From the NCBI GenBank assembly GCA_964353175.1, contig CAYGUX010000002.1:62001-126000 (forward strand): a stretch of DNA of 64,000 nucleotides, read 5' to 3'. The notes beneath the pieces are model-generated. The model saw nothing but the letters and a program-made list of their open reading frames with translations, was not told the origin of the DNA and did not search any database. This document shows positions 9,747-17,471 of this stretch, one piece after another. The stretch's first letter is position 1. Each line of letters opens with the position of its first letter. This DNA is from JAIYCX01 sp964353175. GTDB taxonomy: Bacteria > Bdellovibrionota_C > UBA2361 > SZUA-149 > DAOLCO01. Both the position numbers and the translations under genes were made by a program.

Positions 9747-9860
9747 ATGAAGGTTAACGTTGCGGATAAAAAAGTAAGTTTCACGCTTGAGGGACGCCAA
9801 GTAATTATAAAACAGTGCGATTTAAACAATATCAATGTTAATAGATATTATGCCAATTAA
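9747..9860 (+). CDS. Possible small protein, 37 aa
   Basis: The reading frame is open from 9432, but only the part from the ATG at 9747 has a strong ribosome site (AAGGAGA, 6 bases upstream). The product is short, basic and polar with no signal or membrane segment. Its stop codon overlaps the start of the next broken reading frame (ATG at 9850). No family is recognised. It could be a small gene, a leader peptide, or the remnant of a larger ORF. Confidence 0.35.
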   Translation: MKVNVADKKVSFTLEGRQVIIKQCDLNNINVNRYYAN

Positions 9861-10113
9861 AAAAGAAAAAACTAAAAAAGGTGTATTCCATGTCGAATTT
9901 GGTAGCTTTAAAGATAAAGCTAAACCCTATAGCGAGTCGCTATAGGATTACTATCGGAGGACAACTCCTGGTAGTACGAAGGCTGAGCAAGCTTTTAATA
10001 TGTTTATTGAATATCATTTAGGCAATAGCGTTAAAAGAAATGAACTCAGATTTGATAGAACTGTTATCGAGTTTGCTAGAAGAAAAATCTGGAAGACTTC
10101 TATACTTAGTTGA
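9850..10113 (+). pseudogene. Reading frame interrupted by an in-frame TAG inside a palindrome
   Basis: One frame runs 87 codons from ATG 9850 to the TGA ending at 10113 with a single interruption, a TAG at 9943-9945. The first part reads MPIKKEKTKKGVFHVEF and the second contains ERQ-like polar helix-forming sequence (KAEQAFNMFIEYHLG, then RFDRTVIEFARRKIW). The continuity in one frame suggests a small gene broken by a nonsense mutation, or by the 21-base palindrome that carries the TAG. Read-through is a less likely alternative. No family is recognised. Confidence 0.35.
9926..9946. repeat. Perfect 21-base palindrome
   Basis: CCTATAGCGA and TCGCTATAGG form an exact 10-base inverted repeat around one central G. 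It lies inside a broken reading frame and contributes the in-frame TAG. There is no T-run, so it is not a standard terminator. It resembles a protein-binding or recombination site. Confidence 0.7.
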
Positions 10114-10183
10114 TATTGAGAACTTGAGAAAAAGCAAGAAGCGCTAATCAAAGAAAATGAAGAATCAACCCCAATTATTACCC

Positions 10184-10546
10184 TCATCTAATCAACGGCA
10201 CTATTTTAGAGCTTAAGATTTTTTTATTTCTCGTTAAAAGGGGGAGCCGATGAACAATGCTGGTAGCAGCAATCAGCTCATCCGCCGGATCAGAGTTGAA
10301 ATCCAGCTCGGTACTTATCTGACATATTTGAGGAGTAAGTGGAAGTACCTGAATCTGTGATAAAACTCTAGCGAACTCTACTGATACTACTTCTACTTCA
10401 ATGCGTTTGAGTTGTTTCAATTTAGAAATTTCCCACAGAACGATAGCAGATATGCACCACTTTTCTTTTTCTAGCAGTGTTTTCTCTTTGCGGGAGACTT
10501 CACCAATGAGCGCATCTATTAGAATGTGAGTATCAAGATTCAGCAT
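10184..10546 (-). CDS. PIN-domain toxin (VapC-like ribonuclease)
   Basis: This 120-aa PIN nuclease is predicted to cleave RNA when freed from its antitoxin. The acidic metal-binding residues are in place: D5 in the N-terminal NLDTH motif, E39 in the LWEISKL helix, and the D/E pair in DPADELIAATS, followed by the TRN motif of the C-terminal strand. The length is normal for the family. It overlaps the upstream Phd-type antitoxin gene by 14 bases on the same strand, the usual antitoxin-first order with translational coupling. The target RNA cannot be predicted. Confidence 0.9.
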   Translation of the reverse strand: MLNLDTHILIDALIGEVSRKEKTLLEKEKWCISAIVLWEISKLKQLKRIEVEVVSVEFARVLSQIQVLPLTPQICQISTELDFNSDPADELIAATSIVHRLPLLTRNKKILSSKIVPLIR

Positions 10547-10751
10547 CCCATTTCACCCCCGTTGACATAGTGTCGCCAATTTTCTTTAATGTATCTTTCA
10601 TGCTTCCGATGAGCGATGCGGACTGTTGCTCCACTGGAGTGACGCGCGCCACTACTTTCCCATGCTTAGTTATATCAAGACCTTCAGGATCTAATTTATC
10701 TAAAATACTAAGACATTCAGCTTTGAATTTTGAAACTGATATTTTTTTCAT
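10533..10751 (-). CDS. Phd/YefM-type antitoxin
   Basis: This 72-aa antitoxin partners the PIN toxin that follows. The N-terminus (MKKISVSKFKAECLSIL) and the DITKHGKVVARVTP segment are the standard Phd/YefM DNA-binding fold; the C-terminal third (from about residue 45) is the extended toxin-neutralising tail. Such antitoxins repress their own promoter, and repeated TAGTCA motifs lie immediately upstream (10766-10805). Confidence 0.88.
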   Translation of the reverse strand: MKKISVSKFKAECLSILDKLDPEGLDITKHGKVVARVTPVEQQSASLIGSMKDTLKKIGDTMSTGVKWDAES

Positions 10752-10765
10752 TCTTCCATGTTATC

Positions 10766-10805
10766 AGTAGTCAGAATATTTGTCTAGTCAAAAATTATGA
10801 CTACT
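10766..10805 (-). promoter_or_regulatory. Putative operator of the Phd/PIN module
   Basis: Just upstream of the antitoxin start there are two direct copies of TAGTCA (10768-10773 and 10785-10790, 17 bases apart) and an inverted copy TGACTA (10798-10803). The outer copies extend to an 8-base inverted repeat AGTAGTCA / TGACTACT. Position and symmetry fit an autoregulatory site for the Phd dimer; this is inference. The rest of the gap up to 10970 shows no gene. Confidence 0.5.
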
Positions 10806-10970
10806 TCTCTGTTTTGAAAGTGCTTGCTTATCGTTGTCGTTACAGGAGGTTAGTCTAGTTAAGGGAAGGCAGCACCATTCAAAGCACTTTGAATTTCCGC
10901 ATGCTTTAACTATTAATAAAAATCAACTAATTCTTTAGGCTCGTGGGACAGTTATAATTTCACAAGCCCC

Positions 10971-12032
10971 CTACAATGCTAAGTAGTTCTCACAAGCAAA
11001 TATGTATTGATCAATAAAAATTTCCTTGATTGAAACTAAGCTGTTTTTTTCATAAAATACAAGCATTGATTCCTTGTAACTAATTTCGTCTACGCTACGG
11101 TATGAAAGAGGAGCGCATTGGTGAGCGAGTAGTGTTGCGTTGGCGGAGAGTCTTGAAGTTCTTTTGTTGCCATCTTCAAAGGGTTGTATATAGGCTATTC
11201 CAATCAGCATTAACAGAGCTTTGCTAAATGGGTCTTCTAAACGATTGACTGCCATAAGGAGCTCTGTTACGGCCTCCTGAATCTGTGAAGACATTTCTAG
11301 GGGTCTATAGATGCTACCCGTGATTCCAACGAGTCGGTTGCGTAAGCCTGAGGTGATTTCTAGATTTTCAGTTAGTAGAGAATGAATATTTGAAATTTCA
11401 TTAGTGCTCGGGTTCTTATAGCTATTAAGAGAATCTAGTATGTAGTTAAAAGCGACCTTATGATTAAGTATCATTGTGGCCTCTTCCTTAGAATGACCTT
11501 CAGCTTCTATGCCATCTCTTAAAAGCCTTTCCGTATCAAGTAAAGAATAAGTATTTCCTTCGATTTTAGAGGATTTCCATGAGAGCTCAATTATGAATCT
11601 CTCTAGTTCTTTTTTGCGGATTGATGCAGATGATCCTTCTGCGGAGGAATGAAATTTGTGCGTGGCGTCGCTTAGCTTTTTTAATTCCGCCGAGTTGAAA
11701 AATCCGGATTGAATTTTAGGAAACATTTCAAAGCTAAAGCTTTTATTGCCTGAGCGTAAATCAAGGTCAGTTGCACAGTATTCTTTGGGATTTATTGGGT
11801 TACTTAGAAGTCCAGTAATAGTTAAGCTATAAACAGAAGATTTTTTATTGCCTTTAAGAATTAAATAATTTAGATCACATAGATTCGATAGATCTCTTCT
11901 TAAGGTGGCTGGTGAAGGCTGAGATAACTCGTGTTCAAAAAGTTGTTTAAAGTCTTTAAGTGCGTACTCCTTACTCCAAAGCATGTATGCAAGGATCTTT
12001 GTTTGTCTTGAGTTTAGAAGTTTATCGCTCAT
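10971..12032 (-). CDS. Fic-domain protein with winged-helix domain; catalytic His replaced by Gln
   Basis: This protein of 353 aa combines a winged-helix-like N-terminal domain (LLNSRQTKILAYML, then PSPATLRRDLSNLCDLNYLILKG) with a Fic fold. The inhibitory helix motif SxxxEGN is present (SSKIEGN, near residue 155), so it belongs to the class with an N-terminal inhibitory helix. The Fic loop reads QPFEDGNKRTSR: the catalytic His of HPFx(D/E)GN(G/K)R is Gln, encoded by CAA, one base from a His codon. AMP transfer should therefore be lost or strongly reduced, while ATP-anion-hole residues remain. The protein may act mainly as a regulator; repeats matching an operator lie over its start codon. A sequencing error at one base is the main alternative. 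Confidence 0.88.
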   Translation of the reverse strand: MSDKLLNSRQTKILAYMLWSKEYALKDFKQLFEHELSQPSPATLRRDLSNLCDLNYLILKGNKKSSVYSLTITGLLSNPINPKEYCATDLDLRSGNKSFSFEMFPKIQSGFFNSAELKKLSDATHKFHSSAEGSSASIRKKELERFIIELSWKSSKIEGNTYSLLDTERLLRDGIEAEGHSKEEATMILNHKVAFNYILDSLNSYKNPSTNEISNIHSLLTENLEITSGLRNRLVGITGSIYRPLEMSSQIQEAVTELLMAVNRLEDPFSKALLMLIGIAYIQPFEDGNKRTSRLSANATLLAHQCAPLSYRSVDEISYKESMLVFYEKNSLVSIKEIFIDQYIFACENYLAL

Positions 12033-12088
12033 AATAGGGCCTTTTATAGCTCAAGTTGAGCGATAAAACAAGGTAAAATGAGCGATAA
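12022..12088 (-). promoter_or_regulatory. Putative operator: three copies of TGAGCGATAA around the fic start
   Basis: TGAGCGATAA occurs as exact direct copies at 12057-12066 and 12079-12088 and as an exact inverted copy (TTATCGCTCA) at 12022-12031 that overlaps the fic start codon. Three exact 10-base copies in 67 bases are unlikely by chance and suit autoregulation by the winged-helix domain of the Fic protein. A 6-base hairpin CAGCAC/GTGCTG (12089-12106) lies next to them. Confidence 0.55.
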
Positions 12089-12212
12089 CAGCACAATTGA
12101 GTGCTGTTTCATGTCAAGTTATCACGATGGGGTAAAGCATGACTGAGGCAGTAAGGGGAGTGAGAAGCAATAACTCGGCGTCTCTACAGGGGAAAGATAT
12201 ACAGGTAAGCAG

Positions 12213-12371
12213 TTACAGTTCTTTGTTCCCTTGAAATTCACGCAAAGTATTTGTCGTAACAGATTTTAACGCAGCTGAGTCATTTATCATAGTTAGGAAC
12301 TTATATCCCAAATCCGCACAAAGACGAGCATCTTGCGGGGCGGCTGTGTGAATCCCTCGCCACAAACCCAT
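12213..12371 (-). pseudogene. Remnant of HpcH/HpaI-family aldolase (C-terminal fragment)
   Basis: A 52-codon minus-strand frame reads as the last part of a 2-keto-3-deoxy acid (HpcH/HpaI, class II) aldolase. It contains GIHTAAPQDARLCADLGYKF followed by a short conserved-looking tail, matching the 'pe.ar....lGf.fv..g.D...l' end of that family. The upstream ~200 residues, including the catalytic and metal-binding parts, are absent. It fills most of the gap between fic and the substrate-binding protein gene and is best read as a relic of a deleted catabolic gene. Confidence 0.5.
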
Positions 12372-12395
12372 TTTTCTTTTGCATAAAACCTTTTA

Positions 12396-13574
12396 CTACT
12401 TGTTCAAAACTATTGCCTTCCCATCTTCAACCTGAAACAAAACATGCTCCAATTTTAAATCTCCTATTTTATCAAACTCAATTTTTCCACTTTGCCCATG
12501 GAAATCTTTAAGTTTAAATAGATAGTCGATCCAATCTTTCGTGGTCTCTACTCCAGAATTAGTGGCTAGTTCCATTATTTTTACAAAGTCATAGAATAAA
12601 GAGCCGCCACTTTGCATGCCTGGCCATGGCTCTTTAAATTCTTTTTGCCAACGCTCTCTGAATTCTTTACTGCTTGAATCTGGAAGATCAGCTAGTACTA
12701 TTCCGTTTGCAAGTGGGCCGAGTTGTGAATAAAAATCATTGTTGTTTACTGTGCTAGGGCCTAGGAGGGGTACGGCGATACCCATATTCTTAGCCTGTTT
12801 CACAAGTAGGGCACCATCCTGAATATAACTAATGAACAATAATGCATCAGGTCTTTTCGCTCTAATTTTAATTAGCTGCGTCTTTAAGTCGCCCGCATTA
12901 GTTGGCAGGTATGTTTCATAAGTAACAGGAGTATGACCAAGTCGCTCCAGTTCTTTTGAAACATGATTGGCAAGATCGATTCCAAATGCGTTTTCAACTG
13001 AGAGAATTCCAATTGAATTAAATCTACTAGCATACTTCGCTAGTGTAATTGCTTGTTTCCCATTGGGAGCCCATAGCCTAAATACATTCTGAAGTCCGCT
13101 AAGAGAGTCAGCTTCAGAGAAAACAATTAGGGGAATGTCTTTTATTAAAGCTAAGGGGGCTACGGCAAGGGAGGAAGAAGAACAAACTGGGCCAAGAACA
13201 ATTTTGACTTTGTCTATATCAGTAAGTTTTTGAAAAGCACTTACAGCCTTCCTTGCATTACAGCTGTCATTTTCTATGTGAAACTTAACTTTAAATTTAT
13301 TTCCCTTTTCTAGGTCTTGAATGGCAAGATCTAGACCCTTTCTTGGATTGCTCCCCCAATATGAAGCATCGCCAGTGAGGGGAAGAATAACTCCAACATC
13401 CAATATTTTTGTTTCTGTGTCAGCGGAACTCTCGGAATAGGAGAGGAGAGGGGAGAGAAGTAGAAGAGTTAAGATTAGGAAGGTAATCTTAACTCTTCTT
13501 GTTGAGATGTTTTTATTCAAATTGCTATTCAGATGCAATTTCAATATCACTAAAGTCCTGTAGGGGAGTTCCAT
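12396..13574 (-). CDS. ABC-transporter substrate-binding protein, branched-chain amino-acid (LivK) type
   Basis: This exported ligand-binding protein of 392 aa (Peripla_BP_6 fold) has a long n-region and a hydrophobic signal (KITFLILTLLLLSPLLSYS). The mature part starts KILDVGVILPLTGDASYWG, a family hallmark, followed by KGLDLAIQDL, KIVLGPVCSSSSLAVAPLA and AIRKRPDALLF-type segments. The ATG at 13574 has an excellent ribosome site (AGGAGA, 6 bases away) although it lies inside the end of the pyrophosphatase gene (50-base overlap); a TTG at 13520, just after the stop of that gene, is an alternative that gives a shorter signal. No LivHMGF permease or ATPase genes are adjacent, so it is an orphan or a receptor-type binding protein. 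The ligand is unknown. Confidence 0.85.
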   Translation of the reverse strand: MELPYRTLVILKLHLNSNLNKNISTRRVKITFLILTLLLLSPLLSYSESSADTETKILDVGVILPLTGDASYWGSNPRKGLDLAIQDLEKGNKFKVKFHIENDSCNARKAVSAFQKLTDIDKVKIVLGPVCSSSSLAVAPLALIKDIPLIVFSEADSLSGLQNVFRLWAPNGKQAITLAKYASRFNSIGILSVENAFGIDLANHVSKELERLGHTPVTYETYLPTNAGDLKTQLIKIRAKRPDALLFISYIQDGALLVKQAKNMGIAVPLLGPSTVNNNDFYSQLGPLANGIVLADLPDSSSKEFRERWQKEFKEPWPGMQSGGSLFYDFVKIMELATNSGVETTKDWIDYLFKLKDFHGQSGKIEFDKIGDLKLEHVLFQVEDGKAIVLNK

Positions 13575-15810
13575 CTAACTCTCCTAACTGTGCTCTAGCA
13601 TTTTCACTTATTTCCAAGTCAGTAATGAGATGGGCATGATTTGGAATGGTGTGTAGGTCACTTGCTAACAAAGGAGCAATGGTAAGCCCTACTAAACAAG
13701 TTAGTTTGATTAAAATATTCATAGATGGCCCAGAGGTGTCTTTAAATGGGTCTCCTACAGTATCTCCTGTTACGGCAGCTTTGTGTGGCTCAGATCCTTT
13801 ATAGTAGGTCTGACCGTCAATTTCTACACCAGTTTCAAAGGATTTTTTAGCGTTATCCCAAGCTCCACCAGCATTGGATTGGAATATCGCCCAAAGTACA
13901 CCTGAAACAGTCACTCCAGCCATATATCCTCCAAGTGCTTCAGCACCCATAAGGAATCCAACTACTATTGGAACTATTATAGTAATAGCACCAGGTAGCA
14001 TCATCTCTCTTAGGGCAGCATTCGTAGAAATTTCTACACATCTAGCATAATCAGGTTTCCCTGTGCCTTCCATAATGCCAGGAATCTCTCTGAACTGTCT
14101 TCTTACTTCGTTTACCATGTCCATGGCAGCTCTTCCTACCGCGCTCATCGCTAGAGCGGAAAATACCACTGGTATCATTCCACCTATAAATAAAGCAGAT
14201 AGCACTTTTGCATCAAAGATATTAATCCCTTTAATACCAGTAAAAGTTACATAAGCTGCGAATAGAGCCAAAGCAGTAAGCGCTGCTGAAGCAATCGCAA
14301 AGCCTTTTCCAATAGCCGCAGTTGTATTTCCAACCGAATCTAGAACGTCAGTTTTTTCTCTAACTTCTTTAGGTAATCCGCTCATTTCCGCGATACCACC
14401 AGCATTGTCTGCAATCGGGCCAAAGGCATCAATCGCTAACTGCATTGCTGTAGTTGCCATCATCGCACTAGCAGCGATACCAACTCCATAGAAGCCAGCA
14501 AATGTATAAGCTCCCCAAATAGCCATTGCGAACAAGACCGTTGGAAGCCATGTGGACATCATACCAACTGAAAGTCCTGCTATGATATTAGTTGCAGCTC
14601 CAGTTGCTGATTGTTTTACGATATCCATTACTGGTTTGCTTCCAAGGGCAGTGTAGTATTCCGTTATTAAGGAAATAATAGCACCAACTGCCAACCCAAT
14701 AACTACAGCAATAAATACATCTTGTGGAGTTCGACCTACGAGTTGAAAGTCACCGTTGTTAAATACGCTCATAGTTATGTTGGCAGGTAACATTTTATGA
14801 ATTACGATGTATGAAGCAATCCCGGTAAGGATGATAGATATCCAGTTTCCTCTATTTAAAGCAGATTGAACTTCCTTAGGTCCTGTCTCTGGTGAATCTT
14901 TAACTTTTACAAAAGCCATACCAATAATTGAGAATATTATTCCAAGGCCAGCTAGTACCATTGGAAGTAAAATTGGACCCATGCCACCAAAGCCATCGCC
15001 TTGAAGTGAACCACCCATATCTCTTATTATATAGTTACCTAGAACCATTGAGGCTAGGACTGTTGCTACGTAAGATCCAAATAGATCCGCGCCCATTCCT
15101 GCTACGTCACCTACGTTATCACCTACGTTATCAGCGATTGTAGCTGGATTCCTTGGGTCATCTTCTGGAATTCCTGCTTCAACTTTTCCTACTAAGTCAG
15201 CTCCAACATCCGCTGCCTTGGTGTATATTCCGCCACCAACTCTAGCAAACAATGCAATAGATTCAGCGCCTAATGAAAAGCCGGCTAATGTTTCTAGGAT
15301 CATGGACATTTGATCTGTATTCGTCCAAGTACCGCCCATTAGATTGCAAAATAGTAGAGCGAAAACTAGACCTAATCCAAATACTGCAAGCCCAGCAACT
15401 CCGAGACCCATAACAGACCCACCATTAAAGGATACCTTTAAAGCATGTGATAAGCTTGTTTTCGCCGCTTGAGTAGTTCTTACGTTCGCCTTTGTGGCGA
15501 TCTTCATTCCGATTAGTCCAGCAATAATGGAGGAGATAGCACCAAAGATAAATGCTAATACTATGGTCCAATGTTGAGTATGCCCATACTTGGCTAGTAG
15601 CCCAAGTAGAACACTCGCCAATATGATGAAATAAGTTAAAACTTTATACTCAGCAGTAAGGAATGCCATAGCGCCATCAGCGATAGCTTTTGCTATTCCA
15701 TTCATCTTTTCATCCCCAGCATCCTGCTTCTTTACCCAAGATGAAAGTATCGTCATGTAAATAAGACCCACTAATCCGAAAAGAGGGATCCAATAAATTA
15801 AGTTATCCAT
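13525..15810 (-). CDS. hppA: Membrane-bound ion-translocating pyrophosphatase, K+-dependent type
   Basis: This integral membrane pump couples hydrolysis of pyrophosphate to H+ or Na+ transport. I start it at the ATG at 15810 (761 aa, ~16 helices), because the longer reading begins with TTG and adds nine non-family residues. The pyrophosphate-site motif (VGADLVGKVEAGIPEDDPRN, then ADNVGDNVGD) and the C-terminal GDTVGDPFKDTSGPS motif are complete. The segment SVGNTTAAIGKGFAI carries Ala where K+-independent enzymes have Lys, indicating the K+-dependent subfamily, which includes both Na+ and H+ pumps. The ion cannot be decided by eye. The downstream binding-protein gene overlaps its 3' end. Confidence 0.96.
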   Translation of the reverse strand: MDNLIYWIPLFGLVGLIYMTILSSWVKKQDAGDEKMNGIAKAIADGAMAFLTAEYKVLTYFIILASVLLGLLAKYGHTQHWTIVLAFIFGAISSIIAGLIGMKIATKANVRTTQAAKTSLSHALKVSFNGGSVMGLGVAGLAVFGLGLVFALLFCNLMGGTWTNTDQMSMILETLAGFSLGAESIALFARVGGGIYTKAADVGADLVGKVEAGIPEDDPRNPATIADNVGDNVGDVAGMGADLFGSYVATVLASMVLGNYIIRDMGGSLQGDGFGGMGPILLPMVLAGLGIIFSIIGMAFVKVKDSPETGPKEVQSALNRGNWISIILTGIASYIVIHKMLPANITMSVFNNGDFQLVGRTPQDVFIAVVIGLAVGAIISLITEYYTALGSKPVMDIVKQSATGAATNIIAGLSVGMMSTWLPTVLFAMAIWGAYTFAGFYGVGIAASAMMATTAMQLAIDAFGPIADNAGGIAEMSGLPKEVREKTDVLDSVGNTTAAIGKGFAIASAALTALALFAAYVTFTGIKGINIFDAKVLSALFIGGMIPVVFSALAMSAVGRAAMDMVNEVRRQFREIPGIMEGTGKPDYARCVEISTNAALREMMLPGAITIIVPIVVGFLMGAEALGGYMAGVTVSGVLWAIFQSNAGGAWDNAKKSFETGVEIDGQTYYKGSEPHKAAVTGDTVGDPFKDTSGPSMNILIKLTCLVGLTIAPLLASDLHTIPNHAHLITDLEISENARAQLGELDGTPLQDFSDIEIASE

Positions 15811-15988
15811 AGTATTTTTATGCCTAAATAAGATCAATTAAACTGAGGAGTTATACGTTTAAAATTCGATAATTAAAAGAGCATAGAAAAGATCATTGAA
15901 TTATATTGTTTCGGGCCGTTTACATTCTTTTCTAAAAAAGATAGTCTTCGGCCCCTAAATTTAAAAATATGTTTATCGGTTCAGGCAC

Positions 15989-16540
15989 ATGGCAAAAGTA
16001 TTCGTAGGAAATTTTAGTTTTAACATTACAGAAGATCAACTAAAGACTCTTTTTTCAGAAAAAGGCGAGGTTGTTAATGTTAGTATTATGAAGGATCCAA
16101 TTCAACAAAGATCTCGAGGATTCGGGTTTGTTGAATACAGAATTAAAGAAGACGCTGATTTAGCTATTAAAGAAATAGATGGATTGGTATGGGAAGGTCG
16201 AGCGCTTAAAGTAAGCGAAGATCGTTCTAACAGAAGAAATGATAGATCCGAAGGTGGTAGTGGAGATGACTTCAGACAAGCTCCTCAGCCAATGGGCTTT
16301 TTTAGAGCACAGCCATTAGAGATTGGTATTCGTAAGAAAAAGAAGCCAGATCCTTTCATGGAAGATGAAGAATTAAAGATCGATTACAAAGACGGGAAAC
16401 TTCTTTGTCGTTATATGAGTGAAAGAGGTAGAATTCTTCCTAGAAGAATGACTGGACTAAATTCTCATAACCAGAGATCTGTAGCTAAGGCTATTAAGAG
16501 AGCTAGAAACGTTGGTATCCTTCCTTACGTAGCAAGGTAA
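15989..16540 (+). CDS. rpsR: RRM-domain fused to ribosomal protein bS18
   Basis: This 183-aa protein joins two parts. Residues 1-80 are a complete bacterial-type RNA recognition motif with RNP2 (VFVGNF, 4-9) and RNP1 (RGFGFVEY, 44-51). After a low-complexity Arg/Gly/Ser linker (82-100) and a basic segment, residues ~130-183 are ribosomal protein bS18 (IDYKDGKLLCRYMSERGRILPRR, ending AIKRARNVGILPYVAR). Normal bS18 is ~75-90 aa and lies between rpsF and rplI; here it is an isolated gene with an appended RNA-binding domain. It should sit on the 30S platform beside bS6. If it is the only rpsR it is essential. The start at 15989 is the first Met of the RRM. Confidence 0.9.
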   Translation: MAKVFVGNFSFNITEDQLKTLFSEKGEVVNVSIMKDPIQQRSRGFGFVEYRIKEDADLAIKEIDGLVWEGRALKVSEDRSNRRNDRSEGGSGDDFRQAPQPMGFFRAQPLEIGIRKKKKPDPFMEDEELKIDYKDGKLLCRYMSERGRILPRRMTGLNSHNQRSVAKAIKRARNVGILPYVAR

Positions 16541-16574
16541 CCTATATATTTCTTAATTAATGGGAGAGTTTTTC

Positions 16575-17435
16575 GTGAGCTTAAAAAACAGTATTCGCTC
16601 AGTCGTAAAAAACAGCTCTTTTTTAAGTAATTGTTATAGGAAAATTCAAAATCAACCAAGTCCTTTCAATATTGATAAGGTAGTAGAGTCTGAGCTAGAG
16701 CCGACATCTCTGCAAGGTTGCAATAGAGATAAGATTTCGGTTCGAACAGATTCTATAAATTGGCGTGCACATTTCTCTAATCAACTTAATGGGGAAGGTT
16801 TAGAGATTGGCCCATTACATAGACCCATGATTACTCATTCTGGTATGAACATGAAGTATGTTGATAGATGTACGGTTGCAGACTTGCGTGAGCATTACCC
16901 TGAACTTAAAGACTTACCTTTAGTTGAACCTCATATTTTAGATGATGCTGAAGTACTTAAAACAGTGGCTAATGAATCATTTGATTTTTTAATTTCCGCT
17001 CATGTAATTGAGCATATGAAGAATCCATTGTTTGCACTTGAGCAGTGGGCTAGAGTTCTTAAGCCTGGCGGACTAATCTACATGATAGTGCCAGACAAAC
17101 GAGTGACTTTTGATAAGAAACGAGTAAGAACTAATACTGCCCATATCGTATTGGATTATAAACAACCGTCAGCTGAAAGAGACTACGAGCATTATTTAGA
17201 TTATGCAGTACATGTACATGGTAAGACTCAGCCGAGTGAAGCACTGATAGAGGCAGATAGGCTACTTGAGATAGATTACAGCATACACTATCATGTTTTT
17301 ATACCAGAAGACGTCGTAGCTCTTCTTGAATGGTTTTCCAACAATATTCGAACGATAGAGATTCTAGAAGGACCATGCCGCTCAGAGGGGAGTGATGAAT
17401 TCCATTTTCTTATAAAAGTTCCTGCTATCCAATAA
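16575..17435 (+). CDS. SAM-dependent methyltransferase (type 11-like)
   Basis: A class I methyltransferase of about 286 aa. The glycine-rich SAM site is seen as LEIGPLHRPM, and the post-motif as SAHVIEHMKNPLFALEQWARVLKPGG, where HVIEHM and LKPGG are typical of small-molecule or sugar methyltransferases. The C-terminal HVHGK and HYHVF segments are seen in enzymes of cell-surface glycan loci. The start is taken as GTG 16575, because GGGAGAG lies 6 bases upstream; ATG 16560 would place that motif inside the gene. It sits between the RRM-bS18 gene and pckA, offering no clue to substrate. Confidence 0.8.
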   Translation: MSLKNSIRSVVKNSSFLSNCYRKIQNQPSPFNIDKVVESELEPTSLQGCNRDKISVRTDSINWRAHFSNQLNGEGLEIGPLHRPMITHSGMNMKYVDRCTVADLREHYPELKDLPLVEPHILDDAEVLKTVANESFDFLISAHVIEHMKNPLFALEQWARVLKPGGLIYMIVPDKRVTFDKKRVRTNTAHIVLDYKQPSAERDYEHYLDYAVHVHGKTQPSEALIEADRLLEIDYSIHYHVFIPEDVVALLEWFSNNIRTIEILEGPCRSEGSDEFHFLIKVPAIQ

Positions 17436-17471
17436 AATTGATAATAAATAAATTCAAAAGGGTCTAACGTT

